This document shows, piece by piece, positions 30,800 to 41,680 of a stretch of DNA of 64,000 nucleotides (its first letter is position 1; each line of letters begins with the position of its first letter). Both the position numbers and the translations under genes were made by a program. Under the pieces are notes generated by a model. It searched no databases. It saw only the letters and a program-made list of their open reading frames with translations, and had not been told where the DNA came from. Source of the stretch: Candidatus Corynebacterium intestinavium (GTDB taxonomy: Bacteria > Actinomycetota > Actinomycetes > Mycobacteriales > Mycobacteriaceae); NCBI GenBank assembly GCA_019120635.1, contig DWUR01000098.1:1-64000 (forward strand), in the 5' to 3' direction.

Positions 30800-33357
30800 T
30801 GGGAATCGCTGCCCAGCTGGCCGACCTACTCCCCGACCTCGACGAGGTCCCTGAAGGCCTCGTTGACGACGCCGTGTTGGCGTCCTTCTTGCGGTGGACG
30901 GAAGACCGCGGGATCAGCCTCTACGAGGCGCAGAAGGAGGCAGCCACGGCGCTGGTCGCCCAGGACCACGTCATCCTGGCGACCCCCACGGGGTCCGGGA
31001 AGTCGATGGTGGCCCTGGCGGCCCACTTCGTGGCGCTGGCGCGCGGGCAGCGCAGTTTCTACACCGCCCCGATCAAGGCTTTGGTCAGCGAGAAGTTCTT
31101 CGACCTCTGCGCTACCTTTGGCCCTGAGAATGTGGGCATGATGACCGGTGATGCGACCGTCAATGGTGGTGCCCCCATTATCTGCGCCACCGCCGAGATT
31201 CTCGCCAATATCGCGTTGCGCGACGGCAAGGATGCGCAGGTCGACCAGGTGGTCATGGATGAGTTCCACTACTACTCCGAGCCCGACCGTGGCTGGGCCT
31301 GGCAGGTGCCCCTCCTGGAACTCCCCCACGCCCAGTTCCTGCTGATGAGCGCCACGCTGGGAGACACCGCGTGGCTGGAGAAGGACCTGACCGGCCGCAC
31401 CGGCAGGCCCTGCACCCACGTTTCTGGCTCCGTCCGCCCGGTTCCGCTGAGTTTCGACTACGTCTACACCCCGGTGCACGAGACCATCGAGGAGCTGGTC
31501 AAGGACGGCAAGGCCCCGGTCTACGTCGTGCATTTCACCCAGCGCGAGGCCATCGAGCGCGCCCAGGCGCTGACGAGCCTGAGCCTGGTCAGCGAAGAAA
31601 AGAAGAAGGCGATCGCCGAGGCGATCGGGAACTTCAAGTTCACCACCAGCTTCGGCAAGACCCTATCCAAGCTGCTGCGCCGCGGGATTGGTGTCCACCA
31701 CGCCGGCCTGCTGCCGAAATACCGGCGCCTGGTGGAGCAGCTCGCCCAGCAGGGCCTGCTGACCGTCATCTGCGGCACCGACACTCTGGGCGTGGGGATC
31801 AACGTTCCGATCCGCTCGGTGCTCATGACGGAACTAGCGAAGTTCGACGGTGAACGCCACCGCATCCTGAAGTCGCGGGAGTTCCACCAGATCGCCGGAC
31901 GAGCAGGACGCGCAGGCTACGACACGGAAGGCACCGTCGTCGTCCAGGCGCCGGAACACGAGATTGAGAACTTCCGGCTCCGCCAGCGCGCTGGGACGGA
32001 CCCGAAGAAGCTCAAGCGACTGCGCAAGAAGTCCGCGCCACAGGGCCGAACCACCTGGTCCGAGTCCACGTACGAACGCCTGCTCACCGCGGAGCCAGAA
32101 GAGCTGGTCAGCCAGTTCACGATGAGCAACTCGATGCTGCTGAACATCGTCGCCCGCAAGGAATGGACCTTCGCCGCCCTCAAGCGGCTGCTCCGCAGCA
32201 GCCACGAGACCCGTGCGAAGCAGAACGCTCACATCCGCACCACGATCGAGCTCTACCGTGGCCTGCTTCGCTCCGAGGTGGTCGAGGAGTTCGCGGCGGA
32301 CACTCCGTCCGGGAAGGACGCCCGCCTGACCCAGGAACTGCAGCGGGACTTCGCGCTCAACCAACCGCTGGCCCCGTTCGCGCTAGCTGCCCTAGGCCTG
32401 CTCGACCCGGAGTCCCCGGAGTTCACCCTGGACGTGATCTCCACTTTCGAGGCGGTTCTCGACGACCCCCGTCAGGTACTCAGCGGCCAGGAACGCGCAG
32501 CCCGCGATGAGGAGCTCGCCGCGCTCAAGGCGGAGGGCGTGGACTACACCGAGAGGATGAACATCCTCGAGGACGTCACCTACCCGCAGCCGCTGGCCGA
32601 ATCCCTCGACAATGCCTTCGACATCTTCTGCGAATCCAACCCCTGGGCGAAGGATTTCGACATCTCCCCCAAGTCGGTCCTGCGCGACATGATCGAAAAA
32701 GGCATGACCTTCTCGGACATCATCGCTACCTACCGCTTGGGGCGTTCTGAGGGCGTGGTGCTGCGCTACCTGACCGACGCGTGGCGCACCCTGGATCACT
32801 CGGTGCCACAGAGCTACCGCACGGAGGAGCTCGAGGACATCATCGAGTGGCTCGGCGAGCTCATCCGCCAGGTGGACTCCTCCCTGCTGGATGAGTGGGC
32901 CACCCTCTCCGACCCGGATGCCCCGCTGACCGAGGAGCAGGTCACAGAGCACGCCTTCGGGGTCACCGACAGTTCCGCGCTCTCGGCCAACAAGCGGGCC
33001 CTGCGACGCATGGTGCGCAACCACATGTTCCGCCACGTGGAGCTCTTCGCCTTCGAGAAGGAGGAGCAGCTGGCGGAGCTGGATTCCTACCTGGAGGACG
33101 CTCCCGACTGGCCCGCCGCCATGGACGACTACTTTGAGGAGTACGCGGACCTGGGGGTTGACGCCGACGCCCGCTCCAACTCGATGGTGCTCATCGACGA
33201 GAACCCGGAGGGTGCGGCCGGCCAGTGGCGGGTGCGCCAGATTCTGGATGACCCGGAGAAGGACCACGGCTGGGCCTTCGAGGGCATGGTGGACCTTGCC
33301 GCTACCGACGAGGCCGGCGAGGTGCGCCTAGCCAGCCTGGTTATTCACCAAGGCTAG
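30799..33357 (+). CDS. Ski2/Mtr4-like DEAD/DEAH-box RNA helicase (DUF3516-type C-terminus)
   Basis: ATPTGSGKSMVALAAHF, VVMDEFHYY, LLMSATLGD, FHQIAGRAGRAGYD. Confidence 0.92.
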   Translation: MGIAAQLADLLPDLDEVPEGLVDDAVLASFLRWTEDRGISLYEAQKEAATALVAQDHVILATPTGSGKSMVALAAHFVALARGQRSFYTAPIKALVSEKFFDLCATFGPENVGMMTGDATVNGGAPIICATAEILANIALRDGKDAQVDQVVMDEFHYYSEPDRGWAWQVPLLELPHAQFLLMSATLGDTAWLEKDLTGRTGRPCTHVSGSVRPVPLSFDYVYTPVHETIEELVKDGKAPVYVVHFTQREAIERAQALTSLSLVSEEKKKAIAEAIGNFKFTTSFGKTLSKLLRRGIGVHHAGLLPKYRRLVEQLAQQGLLTVICGTDTLGVGINVPIRSVLMTELAKFDGERHRILKSREFHQIAGRAGRAGYDTEGTVVVQAPEHEIENFRLRQRAGTDPKKLKRLRKKSAPQGRTTWSESTYERLLTAEPEELVSQFTMSNSMLLNIVARKEWTFAALKRLLRSSHETRAKQNAHIRTTIELYRGLLRSEVVEEFAADTPSGKDARLTQELQRDFALNQPLAPFALAALGLLDPESPEFTLDVISTFEAVLDDPRQVLSGQERAARDEELAALKAEGVDYTERMNILEDVTYPQPLAESLDNAFDIFCESNPWAKDFDISPKSVLRDMIEKGMTFSDIIATYRLGRSEGVVLRYLTDAWRTLDHSVPQSYRTEELEDIIEWLGELIRQVDSSLLDEWATLSDPDAPLTEEQVTEHAFGVTDSSALSANKRALRRMVRNHMFRHVELFAFEKEEQLAELDSYLEDAPDWPAAMDDYFEEYADLGVDADARSNSMVLIDENPEGAAGQWRVRQILDDPEKDHGWAFEGMVDLAATDEAGEVRLASLVIHQG

Positions 33358-34309
33358 CGACCAGCTCAGCCCGGGCGGTTTCCTGCACCGCTGCAAAGGC
33401 CTCAGAGAGAACGCGGCCGAGCTCTTCGTAGTCCTCGGTGCGCACGCTGCTAGAGCGGTGGGCGATCCCCACCGTGCGGCCTGCTGCCTTCTCCTCGGGG
33501 TGGAAGGTCGCCAGGCCGATGCCCGGGCGCTGGCACTCGCTGGGCACCGCGCTCAGCGGAACGAGGGTCGCGCCCTGCCCGGCGGCAACGAGGTGGACCA
33601 CGGTAGACAGGCTCGTTGCCCGGGTCACCGCCAGTCGGGGGTCATGGCTCATGCTCACCCTGCGGCACAAGTCCATCACCTGGTCCCGCAAACAGTGCCC
33701 CTCGTCGAGGAGCAGGAGGTCGAGCTTTTCGAGGTCGTTGACCCGCAAGTCGCGACGGCCGGCCATCGGGTGGCCTTCTGGGACGACCACCACGAACTCC
33801 TCCTCGTAGAGGGGAATCGTGGTCAGCCCGGCGTCCTCAAACGGGAGGCCCAACACCGCGACGTCGATGCGCCCCTGCCGAAGGGCATCCACCAGGTGGT
33901 GGGTCTTCTCCTCCACGATCTGGGGGGCATCCCCAGCCTGCGGTTCATCAAGGGCGCGCAGGAAATCCGGGAGAATGAAGGGGGCGATCGTCGGGATCAT
34001 ACCCACGACCAGGGCGCTGCCCAGCCCGCCTTTCACAGAATTGGCGTGATCAACGAGGGCGTCCACGCTCTCGAGCGTGGCGTGGGCGAAAGGCAACAGC
34101 GAGCGCCCCATCGGCGTCACGATGACTTTTCGGGTGGAGCGTTCGATCAGCTGCACGCCGAGCCCCTGCTCCAGGGTCGCGAGAGCCTGCGAGAGGGAGG
34201 GCTGGGAAATGCCCAGGTGCGCCGCCGCCGTGCCGAAGTGGCCGTGTTCCGCGATGGTCGCGAAGGTCCGGACCTGCGCGATGGTCGGCCGATACTCTTT
34301 GTGGATCAC
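33341..34309 (-). CDS. oxyR: LysR-type hydrogen peroxide regulator OxyR
   Basis: LysR HTH FATIAEHGHFGTAAAHLGISQPSLSQALATLE; LLLLDEGHCLRDQVMDLCR redox-Cys motif; divergent from hrpA. Confidence 0.92.
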   Translation of the reverse strand: MIHKEYRPTIAQVRTFATIAEHGHFGTAAAHLGISQPSLSQALATLEQGLGVQLIERSTRKVIVTPMGRSLLPFAHATLESVDALVDHANSVKGGLGSALVVGMIPTIAPFILPDFLRALDEPQAGDAPQIVEEKTHHLVDALRQGRIDVAVLGLPFEDAGLTTIPLYEEEFVVVVPEGHPMAGRRDLRVNDLEKLDLLLLDEGHCLRDQVMDLCRRVSMSHDPRLAVTRATSLSTVVHLVAAGQGATLVPLSAVPSECQRPGIGLATFHPEEKAAGRTVGIAHRSSSVRTEDYEELGRVLSEAFAAVQETARAELVASLGE

Positions 34310-34439
34310 TGCTACCTATCAATGTTTCAACAATGCTGAAGCCTTATCCTACGCGAGCTGCCCGGGTGGTTTTAGCCAAAAGCTATGAATGGCTCCCGGC
34401 TACAGTTGGCAGTCGCAGAGTTGTTAAGCTGGAGCCCTA

Positions 34440-37400
34440 ATGAGCAGGGAAAATAGCGATAAGAGCACGCAAAAGTCACCGCAGCAGCCGTCGCGGCGCG
34501 CCGCCAACGGACGCCACCGCACCCGTGGAGGCAGGCCACGCCGCCGGGGACACAACGGCCGACAGCGCCGGGAACGCACGGCCGGCGTCAATCTGCCGCA
34601 GCAGGACCGGGTCTTCCCCCAGATCCGCTTCCCTAGCGAGCTCCCCGTCTCGGAGAGACAGGCGGATATCGAAAAGGCTATCGCTGAAAACCAAGTCGTC
34701 ATCATCGCTGGTGAGACCGGCTCGGGTAAGACCACCCAGATTCCGAAGATGTGCCTGAACCTGGGTCGCGGCAAGCGGCAGCGCATCGGGCACACCCAGC
34801 CCCGGCGCATCGCCGCCCGCAGCGTGGCGGACCGCATCGCCGAGGAGCTCGGCTCGAGCACGGATAAGCCGGATTCCCTGGTCGGCTACAAGATCCGCTT
34901 CGACGATAAAACCAGCGAAAACACCGCGGTCAAGCTCATGACGGACGGTGTGCTGCTCAACGAGATTCAGCGCGACCGGCTACTCCGCGAGTACGACACG
35001 ATCATCATTGATGAGGCGCACGAGCGCAGTCTGAACATCGACTTCCTGCTGGGGTACCTGAAAAATCTGCTGCCAAAGCGCCCGGATCTGAAGCTGATCA
35101 TCACCTCCGCGACGATCGACCCCGAAAGCTTCGCGGAGCACTTCGCCAGCGCCGACGGCACACCCGCACCGATCGTCGAGGTCTCGGGCCGCACCTACCC
35201 GGTCGAGATCCTGTACCGCCCGCTGGAGCGAAGCTATACCGACCCGAACGGCGGCGAGATCACCACCCACGTGACGGACCCGTTGGACGGGCTGATCGAG
35301 GCCGTCGACGAGCTGTGGAGCTTCGGCAGCGGCGACATTCTGTGCTTCTTCTCCGGGGAACGCGAGATCCGCGACGCCGCCGAGGCGCTGGATAAGCATC
35401 TAAACCGCGACCGGCGCGGGGCACTCGTAGACATCCTCCCCCTGTTTGGGCGACTGTCGAATGCGGAACAGCACCGCGTGTTCAACCCTGGACAGCGTCG
35501 CCGGATCGTGTTGGCCACGAATATCGCCGAGACTTCCTTGACCGTACCGGGCATCCGCTTCGTCGTGGATACCGGTTATGCGCGTATCTCCCGCTACTCC
35601 AATCGCACGAAGGTGCAGCGCTTGCCGGTGGAGGAGATCAGCCAGGCCTCCGCGAAGCAGCGTTCGGGCCGTTGTGGCCGTGTCGCCGACGGTATTGCGA
35701 TCCGGCTGTATTCGCAAGAAAACTTCGAAGCCCGACCGGAGTTCACCGACCCCGAGATTCTGCGCACCCACCTGGCCAGCGTCATCCTGGCGATGCTCGC
35801 CCTAGGCCTCGGTGATATCCAGAAGTTCCCCTTCCTGCAGGCCCCGGACTCTCGCGCGGTGCGCGACGGCGTGGCCCTGCTCAGCGAGCTGGGCGCGATC
35901 TCCGGCGGTGACCGGCACGCGTTGACGGACGTGGGACGGGACATGTCCCGCATCCCGACCGACCCGCGCTTGGCGCGGATGATGGTCGCCGCCCACCGCC
36001 TGAACATCCTGGACCAGGTCACCGTCATCGTCGCTGCGCTGTCAATCCAGGACGTCCGGGAACGGCCGTTGGAGAAGCAGCAGCAGGCCGACGAGTTCCA
36101 CGCCCGTTTCAAGGCGAACTCGGACTTCATCTCCACCCTGAAACTGTGGAGCTACCTGCAACAGCAGCGCGCCGAGCTCAGCGGTAATCAGTTCCGCAAA
36201 CTCTGCCAGCGGGAGTTCATCCACTACTTGCGTGTCCTGGAGTGGGCCGATCTGGTTCGTCAGCTGCTCAACATCGCCAAGGAGCTGCGCTGGTCCGTGC
36301 CGAATATTCAGCATGTCAGGCAGCTGACCTTCGACGGTGAGCCAATCGCCGAAGATGATGTCCACCGCGCGCTGCTGGCCGGGCTGATCAGCCACATCGG
36401 CATGCGGGAGGGCGAGAGCCGCCAGTTCACCGGCCCCCGCAATTCGCACTTTGTGGTGCACCCGAGCTCCCATGTCGCGAAGAAACCACCGCAGTGGATC
36501 ATGGCTGCGGAGCTGGTCGAGACATCCCGGATCTTCGCCCGAACGGTGGGGCCGATCCGCCCGGAGTGGGTGGAATCAATCGCGCCCCACATGGTGAAGT
36601 ACACCCATTCGGAGCCACACTGGTCCTCGAAGCGAGGTGCGGCAATGGTCTACGAAAAGGCCCTCCTGCTTGGACTCCCCATCGTCACGGAGCGTCGCGT
36701 CAACCTGGGCCGTATCGACCCGGAGCTGGCGCGGGATATGTTCATCCGCAAGGCGCTGGTCGAGGGCGACTGGGAGACGCGCCATAAGTTCTACCGCCAC
36801 AATCAGGAGCTTCTTGAACAGGCCGAGAAGCTGGAGGATAAGGCCCGGCGCCGGGACATCGTGATCGACGATGATGCCCTGTTTTCTTTTTACGACGCCC
36901 GCCTGCCCGCAGACATCATCTCCAGCCGACATTTTGATTCCTGGTGGAAGAAGGCACGCCACAAGAAGCCGGACCTGCTGGACTTTTCGCTCGACGCGCT
37001 CATCGATTCGCACGAAGGGGCCGCGGAGGCCAACGAGTTCCCGGACACCTGGCGGCAGGGCAGCCTGGAGTTCGACCTGGAGTATGTCTTCGACCCCACC
37101 GATCCGCGCGACGGTATCACCATGCAGGTTCCACTCCCCCTGCTGGCGAACATCGACCCGGAGATCACGCAGTGGTTGGTCCCAGGCATGCGCCACGAGC
37201 TAGCGGTAGCGCTCATCCGTTCCCTGCCAAAGGCGATCCGCAAGTCGGTGGTCCCGGCAACGGATTTCGCAGCCCGGGCGCTGGAGGCCATGACGCCCTA
37301 CGACGGGGCGATCGACGAGTCGCTGGCCGATGCGCTGCGCTCGCTGGGCGGTCGGGGCATCAATGCCACCGACTTCGACTGGACCAAGGTGCCTGACCAC

Positions 37401-38558
37401 CTGCGCATGAATTTTGCGGTTATTGACCGCCGCGGCAATGTGGTGCGCACCGGCCGGGATATCGTCGCACTCCAGCGGGAGCTGGCCGGTGATGTCCGCC
37501 AGGCAATTGCGGCGGCGAGTGCTCGGTCTCTGCGTGGTGGCCAGGGCTCTACGGCTGCCAGCCCGCTGGATGCCAAGGTGCACCAGAAGGGTGCGGGCGC
37601 AGCTGGCAATAAGGGCCGTGGCGCTGGCGGGAAGCAGAAGGCGGCTCAGGGCGGGGCCGGTGTGGGTGGCGTGCTTCAGCACGCTGACGAGTGGTCGGCC
37701 GAGAGTATCGGCGATATTCCTGAGTCCATCGAGACCGTCGTCGACGGCCAAGCTGTCAATGCGTTCCCCGCACTGGTTGCCAGCTTCTCCGCTGGCAAGA
37801 CCGGGCACCGCAGCACGCGTTTCGAGCTCAAGGCCTTCCCCACCGAGCAGGCGGCGAAGGCTCAGCAGTTCTCGACGGTGCTCGGGCTGATGGCCGAGGC
37901 CACCCCGATTTCCGCTGGGCAGATGCTTAAGGGGCTGCCGTTACGCCAGCGCGTGGCGCTGGAGAACTATCCGAACGGTGGTATTGAGGCGTTGGTGGAC
38001 GATGCGCGCACGGCGGCGTGCCGCCAGCTTCTGGAGAAGATTGGCCCGGTGATCAGAACCCCTGACGAGTGCGAACGGGCTTGCCAGACGGCCCGCCAGC
38101 AGGCTCCTGGGCTGGTGCGCCAGATCCTGGTTGCATTCGCCCCAGCTGCATTAGCCATCCAGGACATCTCCGCAGAACTGGAGCAGTGGGATGGTCCCGC
38201 GATTGCAGAAATGAAAAAGCAGGTGCAGCTGTACGCCGCGGACCACAGTCTGGTGACGTGGGGTATTCAGCGCCTCCGGCACGTCCCCCGGTACGTCGAG
38301 GCTATGAAGGAGAGGCTGGCACTGCTGGAGCGGGATCCTGATCGCGAGGCGGAATTGGCGGAGGAACTGGCGGATGCGATGAAGGTCTACCAGCAGACGG
38401 TGGATCGTCTGCCCAGTGCCCGGCAGGCCTCACCCCAAGTCAAGGATCTGCGTTGGCTGATCGAGGAGCTCATGGTGGCTCTGTTTGCCCAGCATTTGGG
38501 CACTGCCCGCAGCGCATCACTGCAGCGGGTCCGCAAGGCTGCCAGCCAGATCCGTTAG
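34440..38558 (+). CDS. hrpA: ATP-dependent RNA helicase HrpA
   Basis: GETGSGKTTQIPKMCL, DEAHERSLNIDFLLGYLK, QRSGRCGRVADGIAIRLY; 1372 aa with DUF3418-type C-terminus. Confidence 0.95.
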   Translation: MSRENSDKSTQKSPQQPSRRAANGRHRTRGGRPRRRGHNGRQRRERTAGVNLPQQDRVFPQIRFPSELPVSERQADIEKAIAENQVVIIAGETGSGKTTQIPKMCLNLGRGKRQRIGHTQPRRIAARSVADRIAEELGSSTDKPDSLVGYKIRFDDKTSENTAVKLMTDGVLLNEIQRDRLLREYDTIIIDEAHERSLNIDFLLGYLKNLLPKRPDLKLIITSATIDPESFAEHFASADGTPAPIVEVSGRTYPVEILYRPLERSYTDPNGGEITTHVTDPLDGLIEAVDELWSFGSGDILCFFSGEREIRDAAEALDKHLNRDRRGALVDILPLFGRLSNAEQHRVFNPGQRRRIVLATNIAETSLTVPGIRFVVDTGYARISRYSNRTKVQRLPVEEISQASAKQRSGRCGRVADGIAIRLYSQENFEARPEFTDPEILRTHLASVILAMLALGLGDIQKFPFLQAPDSRAVRDGVALLSELGAISGGDRHALTDVGRDMSRIPTDPRLARMMVAAHRLNILDQVTVIVAALSIQDVRERPLEKQQQADEFHARFKANSDFISTLKLWSYLQQQRAELSGNQFRKLCQREFIHYLRVLEWADLVRQLLNIAKELRWSVPNIQHVRQLTFDGEPIAEDDVHRALLAGLISHIGMREGESRQFTGPRNSHFVVHPSSHVAKKPPQWIMAAELVETSRIFARTVGPIRPEWVESIAPHMVKYTHSEPHWSSKRGAAMVYEKALLLGLPIVTERRVNLGRIDPELARDMFIRKALVEGDWETRHKFYRHNQELLEQAEKLEDKARRRDIVIDDDALFSFYDARLPADIISSRHFDSWWKKARHKKPDLLDFSLDALIDSHEGAAEANEFPDTWRQGSLEFDLEYVFDPTDPRDGITMQVPLPLLANIDPEITQWLVPGMRHELAVALIRSLPKAIRKSVVPATDFAARALEAMTPYDGAIDESLADALRSLGGRGINATDFDWTKVPDHLRMNFAVIDRRGNVVRTGRDIVALQRELAGDVRQAIAAASARSLRGGQGSTAASPLDAKVHQKGAGAAGNKGRGAGGKQKAAQGGAGVGGVLQHADEWSAESIGDIPESIETVVDGQAVNAFPALVASFSAGKTGHRSTRFELKAFPTEQAAKAQQFSTVLGLMAEATPISAGQMLKGLPLRQRVALENYPNGGIEALVDDARTAACRQLLEKIGPVIRTPDECERACQTARQQAPGLVRQILVAFAPAALAIQDISAELEQWDGPAIAEMKKQVQLYAADHSLVTWGIQRLRHVPRYVEAMKERLALLERDPDREAELAEELADAMKVYQQTVDRLPSARQASPQVKDLRWLIEELMVALFAQHLGTARSASLQRVRKAASQIR

Positions 38559-38608
38559 CCTATGGTGTGCCGGCCGCGCGAGCGCCGGGCGGCGCTATGG
38601 GCTCGGTT

Positions 38609-39082
38609 TTAGTTCCCCGGGTGCGGAGAGTTGCCCTGGTGCTGGCTGCGCAGCAATGCGATCTCTGCCTCGAAGTCCTCGGAGGAGCTGAAGGACTTAT
38701 ACACGGAGGCGAAGCGGAGGTAGGCGACTTCGTCGAGTCGGCGCAGCGGTGGCAGGATCGCCAGGCCAATGTCATGGGCGTTGACCTGGGATCCGTAGTC
38801 CGCACGAACGCTCTGCTCAACCTCGTGGGCTAGCAGCTTGAGGTCGTCGTCTGACACATCGCGTCCCTGACAGGCTTGCCTTACGCCCTTGATGACCTTC
38901 TCGCGGCTGAATTCCTCCGTCACCCCGTTGCGCTTCGTTACGAGAAGGACCGAGCGCTCCATGGTGGTGAACCGGGTGAGGCATTGCAGGCACTCCCGGC
39001 GCCGGCGGATGGCAATTCCGCCTTCGACAACTCGGGAGTCCACAACACGGGAATCTTCACAGCGACAACTTGGGCATAGCAC
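38609..39082 (-). CDS. nrdR: Transcriptional repressor NrdR
   Basis: [42 protein letters not shown] zinc-ribbon/ATP-cone. Confidence 0.96.
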   Translation of the reverse strand: MLCPSCRCEDSRVVDSRVVEGGIAIRRRRECLQCLTRFTTMERSVLLVTKRNGVTEEFSREKVIKGVRQACQGRDVSDDDLKLLAHEVEQSVRADYGSQVNAHDIGLAILPPLRRLDEVAYLRFASVYKSFSSSEDFEAEIALLRSQHQGNSPHPGN

Positions 39083-39192
39083 GCCACTAGTTTATGCCCA
39101 GCACGCAGAAAAAGCGCCACGGCGTGATTCCACAGTTCCCCCCCCCAATTCGATCGCCACGCCGCTACTGTGCCCAGCCGAACGGAGGGTGG

Positions 39193-39642
39193 CTAGTCCG
39201 CCGCCTCGGCTGACGCGATCTCAGACACGGTCGCGGTGGTGGCAGGAGCCTGTTCTTCGCTACCTTGGCCCATCGCCAACGGGGACAGTCCAAGGGTGAG
39301 CACCAATGCAATTCCGCTCAGCAGCACTCCACCCCGGGAGGTGGCCACCCGGTTGGCAATATCCATTCCACGGCGAAGTGCGGAGGCCTGCGAGGTCACG
39401 ACCCGCTGGGAACGAGCATTCGCTACTGGGTGAGCGAAGCGACGCTGCTGCACGAAGTTCGGCGTGAAGGCCCGCCCCTCCCCATGGGTATTCGAACGTA
39501 CATTCTTTCCGACGCCAGGTGAAGCGCCCCCGGAAAGCGACTCGGAACCTTCGAACAGGACCCGCTCAGTTGGAATAGCGACGCGTCGACCGACGCGAGA
39601 CGCAGCCGCAGGGACGTGGGAAATGCTCTTAACGAGAGTCAT
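39193..39642 (-). CDS. divS: Putative SOS cell division suppressor DivS-like protein
   Basis: Position nrdR-X-lexA and divergent from lexA as in C. glutamicum; basic N-terminus plus one TM helix; putative LexA box upstream. Confidence 0.65.
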   Translation of the reverse strand: MTLVKSISHVPAAASRVGRRVAIPTERVLFEGSESLSGGASPGVGKNVRSNTHGEGRAFTPNFVQQRRFAHPVANARSQRVVTSQASALRRGMDIANRVATSRGGVLLSGIALVLTLGLSPLAMGQGSEEQAPATTATVSEIASAEAAD

Positions 39643-39770
39643 AGTAGATTCCTTCCTCGTTCGAATTCCGATCATCAGCGCTGATCTTTCCGATGGATCG
39701 CCGGTAAGTAGCCGTTGGATAGGAGTGAATCATCCGCTGGGGACAGCGCCCCAACGCCGCCCCACATGTA

Positions 39771-39786
39771 TCGAACGGGTGTTCTA
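39771..39786. promoter_or_regulatory. Putative LexA (SOS) box in divS-lexA intergenic region
   Basis: TCGAACGGGTGTTCTA vs corynebacterial consensus TCGAACANNTGTTCGA. Confidence 0.75.
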
Positions 39787-39974
39787 GGTGGCCACATAGA
39801 AAATATAGCACGCACGTTCGAAGAAAGTCGAGCGTGTTAGTCCAAATATCGAACATGCAGGTGATAGAGTGGGTGCCAGCGCGGTCGAGGCCTCCCTCGA
39901 ACGCGGGAGCACAAGTTTTCAATCACATGCCAGGTGGCACACGCAGCTGACTGCCGCCCGGGCCGCAAGGAGAG

Positions 39975-40730
39975 TTGACCGTGACGACATCCCCCGAGTC
40001 CCCCCGCCGGCGCCCAGGCCGCCCCAAGAAGAGTGCTGCAGATGCGAAGGTCAAGGGCAACCTGAGCTCCCGCCAACGCCGCATCCTGGAGGTCATCAAG
40101 GATTCCACGGTTCTCCGGGGCTATCCCCCAAGCATTCGCGAAATCGCAGATGCAGTCGGCCTCCAATCCACCTCCTCGGTGTCCTACCAGCTCAAGCAAC
40201 TTGAAGAGAAGGGCTACCTGCGCCGTGAGGACAACAAGCCTCGCGCATTCGATGTTCGAGGCTACGAGGACCACGCGAACCCCGGCCTCGTGAAGCCCGT
40301 GCCACGGAAGCAGCCCAAGACCGCCCCTGCTCCCGTCTCCGACGACCGCCCCGCAGCGACGTACGTGCCCGTCGTCGGCCAAATCGCCGCGGGCAATCCG
40401 ATTCTGGCGGAGCAGAACGTCGAAGCGCAGTTCCCACTCCCCGCCGAGCTGGTTGGTACTTCCGACGAGCTTTTCCTCCTGCAGGTGGTCGGCGAGTCCA
40501 TGCGCGATGCGGGCATCTACGACTCCGACTGGGTTGTGGTCCGCTCGCAGCCGACCGCAGATCAGGGTGACTTCGTCGCCGCCATGATCGACGGGGAGGC
40601 CACGGTCAAGGAACTGCACCACGATGAGGACGGCGTGTGGCTGCTCCCCCACAACGACCTTTTTGAACCAATCGCCGGCAATGAAGCGCAGATCCTCGGT
40701 AAAGTCTCCGCGGTCCTGCGCAAGATCTAA
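39975..40730 (+). CDS. lexA: LexA repressor
   Basis: [75 protein letters not shown]. Start TTG 39975 or GTG 39981. Confidence 0.95.
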   Translation: MTVTTSPESPRRRPGRPKKSAADAKVKGNLSSRQRRILEVIKDSTVLRGYPPSIREIADAVGLQSTSSVSYQLKQLEEKGYLRREDNKPRAFDVRGYEDHANPGLVKPVPRKQPKTAPAPVSDDRPAATYVPVVGQIAAGNPILAEQNVEAQFPLPAELVGTSDELFLLQVVGESMRDAGIYDSDWVVVRSQPTADQGDFVAAMIDGEATVKELHHDEDGVWLLPHNDLFEPIAGNEAQILGKVSAVLRKI

Positions 40731-40762
40731 CCCAAGTTTTTGGATTAAGTGGGTAACTAAGC

Positions 40763-41563
40763 GTGCTTTCAGCTCAGCGTCGTCGACAAATCACCTCGCT
40801 TGCCGCCGTGCAGGGCAAGGTCACCGTCACCGAACTCGCGGCCCAGTTCGGGGTCACCGCCGAAACCATCCGCCGGGACTTATCCCAGCTCACGGCAGAG
40901 GGCAAGCTCTACCGGGTCCACGGCGGAGCCGTCCCGGCCCGGCAGTTCCAGACCGACTACGTCCCCCTGGAGACGCGGAAACACTCCGCCGCGCTCGCCA
41001 AGCAGGCGATCGGCAGGGCCGCAGTGCAGTTCGTCCCCCTCGACGGCGGAACCATCTTCCTGGACTCCGGAACCACCACCGCGATGATCGCCGAGGCCAT
41101 CGTCGAGCATGCCGAGAGCATCGACAAAAACTACTCCCTATCCGTCGTGACGAACTCTCCGCACAATGCGCTGCTGCTCTCCACCGACCCCCGCATCAAG
41201 GTGCAACTGCTGGGTGGCAAGATCCGCGCCCAATCGCAGGCGGTGGTGGGAGACGTTGCCCTCCAGACATTGGCGCTGCTGCACGCTGATGTGGCCTTCA
41301 TCGGCACCGATGCCTTCACCCTAACCCACGGGCTGTCCACCCACGACGCGGCCGAGGCCGCTATTAAGCGCGCGATGATCGCCTACTCGGACAAAGTGGT
41401 CACCCTGTGCGACTCAACGAAGTTCGGCCTGGACTACATCGTGAGCTTTGCCGAACCGGAGAAGATCGATGTGGTCATCACCGATAACTCCGCCCCCGAA
41501 GGATTCATCGCCCAACTCAACGACACTGGCATTCAAACGGTGGTCGTCGACCAGCAGGGGTAG
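40763..41563 (+). CDS. sugR: DeoR-family regulator, SugR orthologue
   Basis: DeoR HTH TVTELAAQFGVTAETIRRDLSQL; strong resemblance to C. glutamicum SugR (FQT..LETR, VVGDVALQTLALLHADVAFIGTDAFTLTHGLST); adjacent to lexA. Confidence 0.85.
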   Translation: MLSAQRRRQITSLAAVQGKVTVTELAAQFGVTAETIRRDLSQLTAEGKLYRVHGGAVPARQFQTDYVPLETRKHSAALAKQAIGRAAVQFVPLDGGTIFLDSGTTTAMIAEAIVEHAESIDKNYSLSVVTNSPHNALLLSTDPRIKVQLLGGKIRAQSQAVVGDVALQTLALLHADVAFIGTDAFTLTHGLSTHDAAEAAIKRAMIAYSDKVVTLCDSTKFGLDYIVSFAEPEKIDVVITDNSAPEGFIAQLNDTGIQTVVVDQQG

Positions 41564-41680
41564 CTGCCGAGCTCCCGCCCCACGCACCGGGCTGGCAGCT
41601 CCCCCTGCTGCGCTCAATGCCAGCATTTCCCGCGGGCAGCCGCCCGTCCCCAACGCCAGGACTACCCCCCCTCACGGGAC

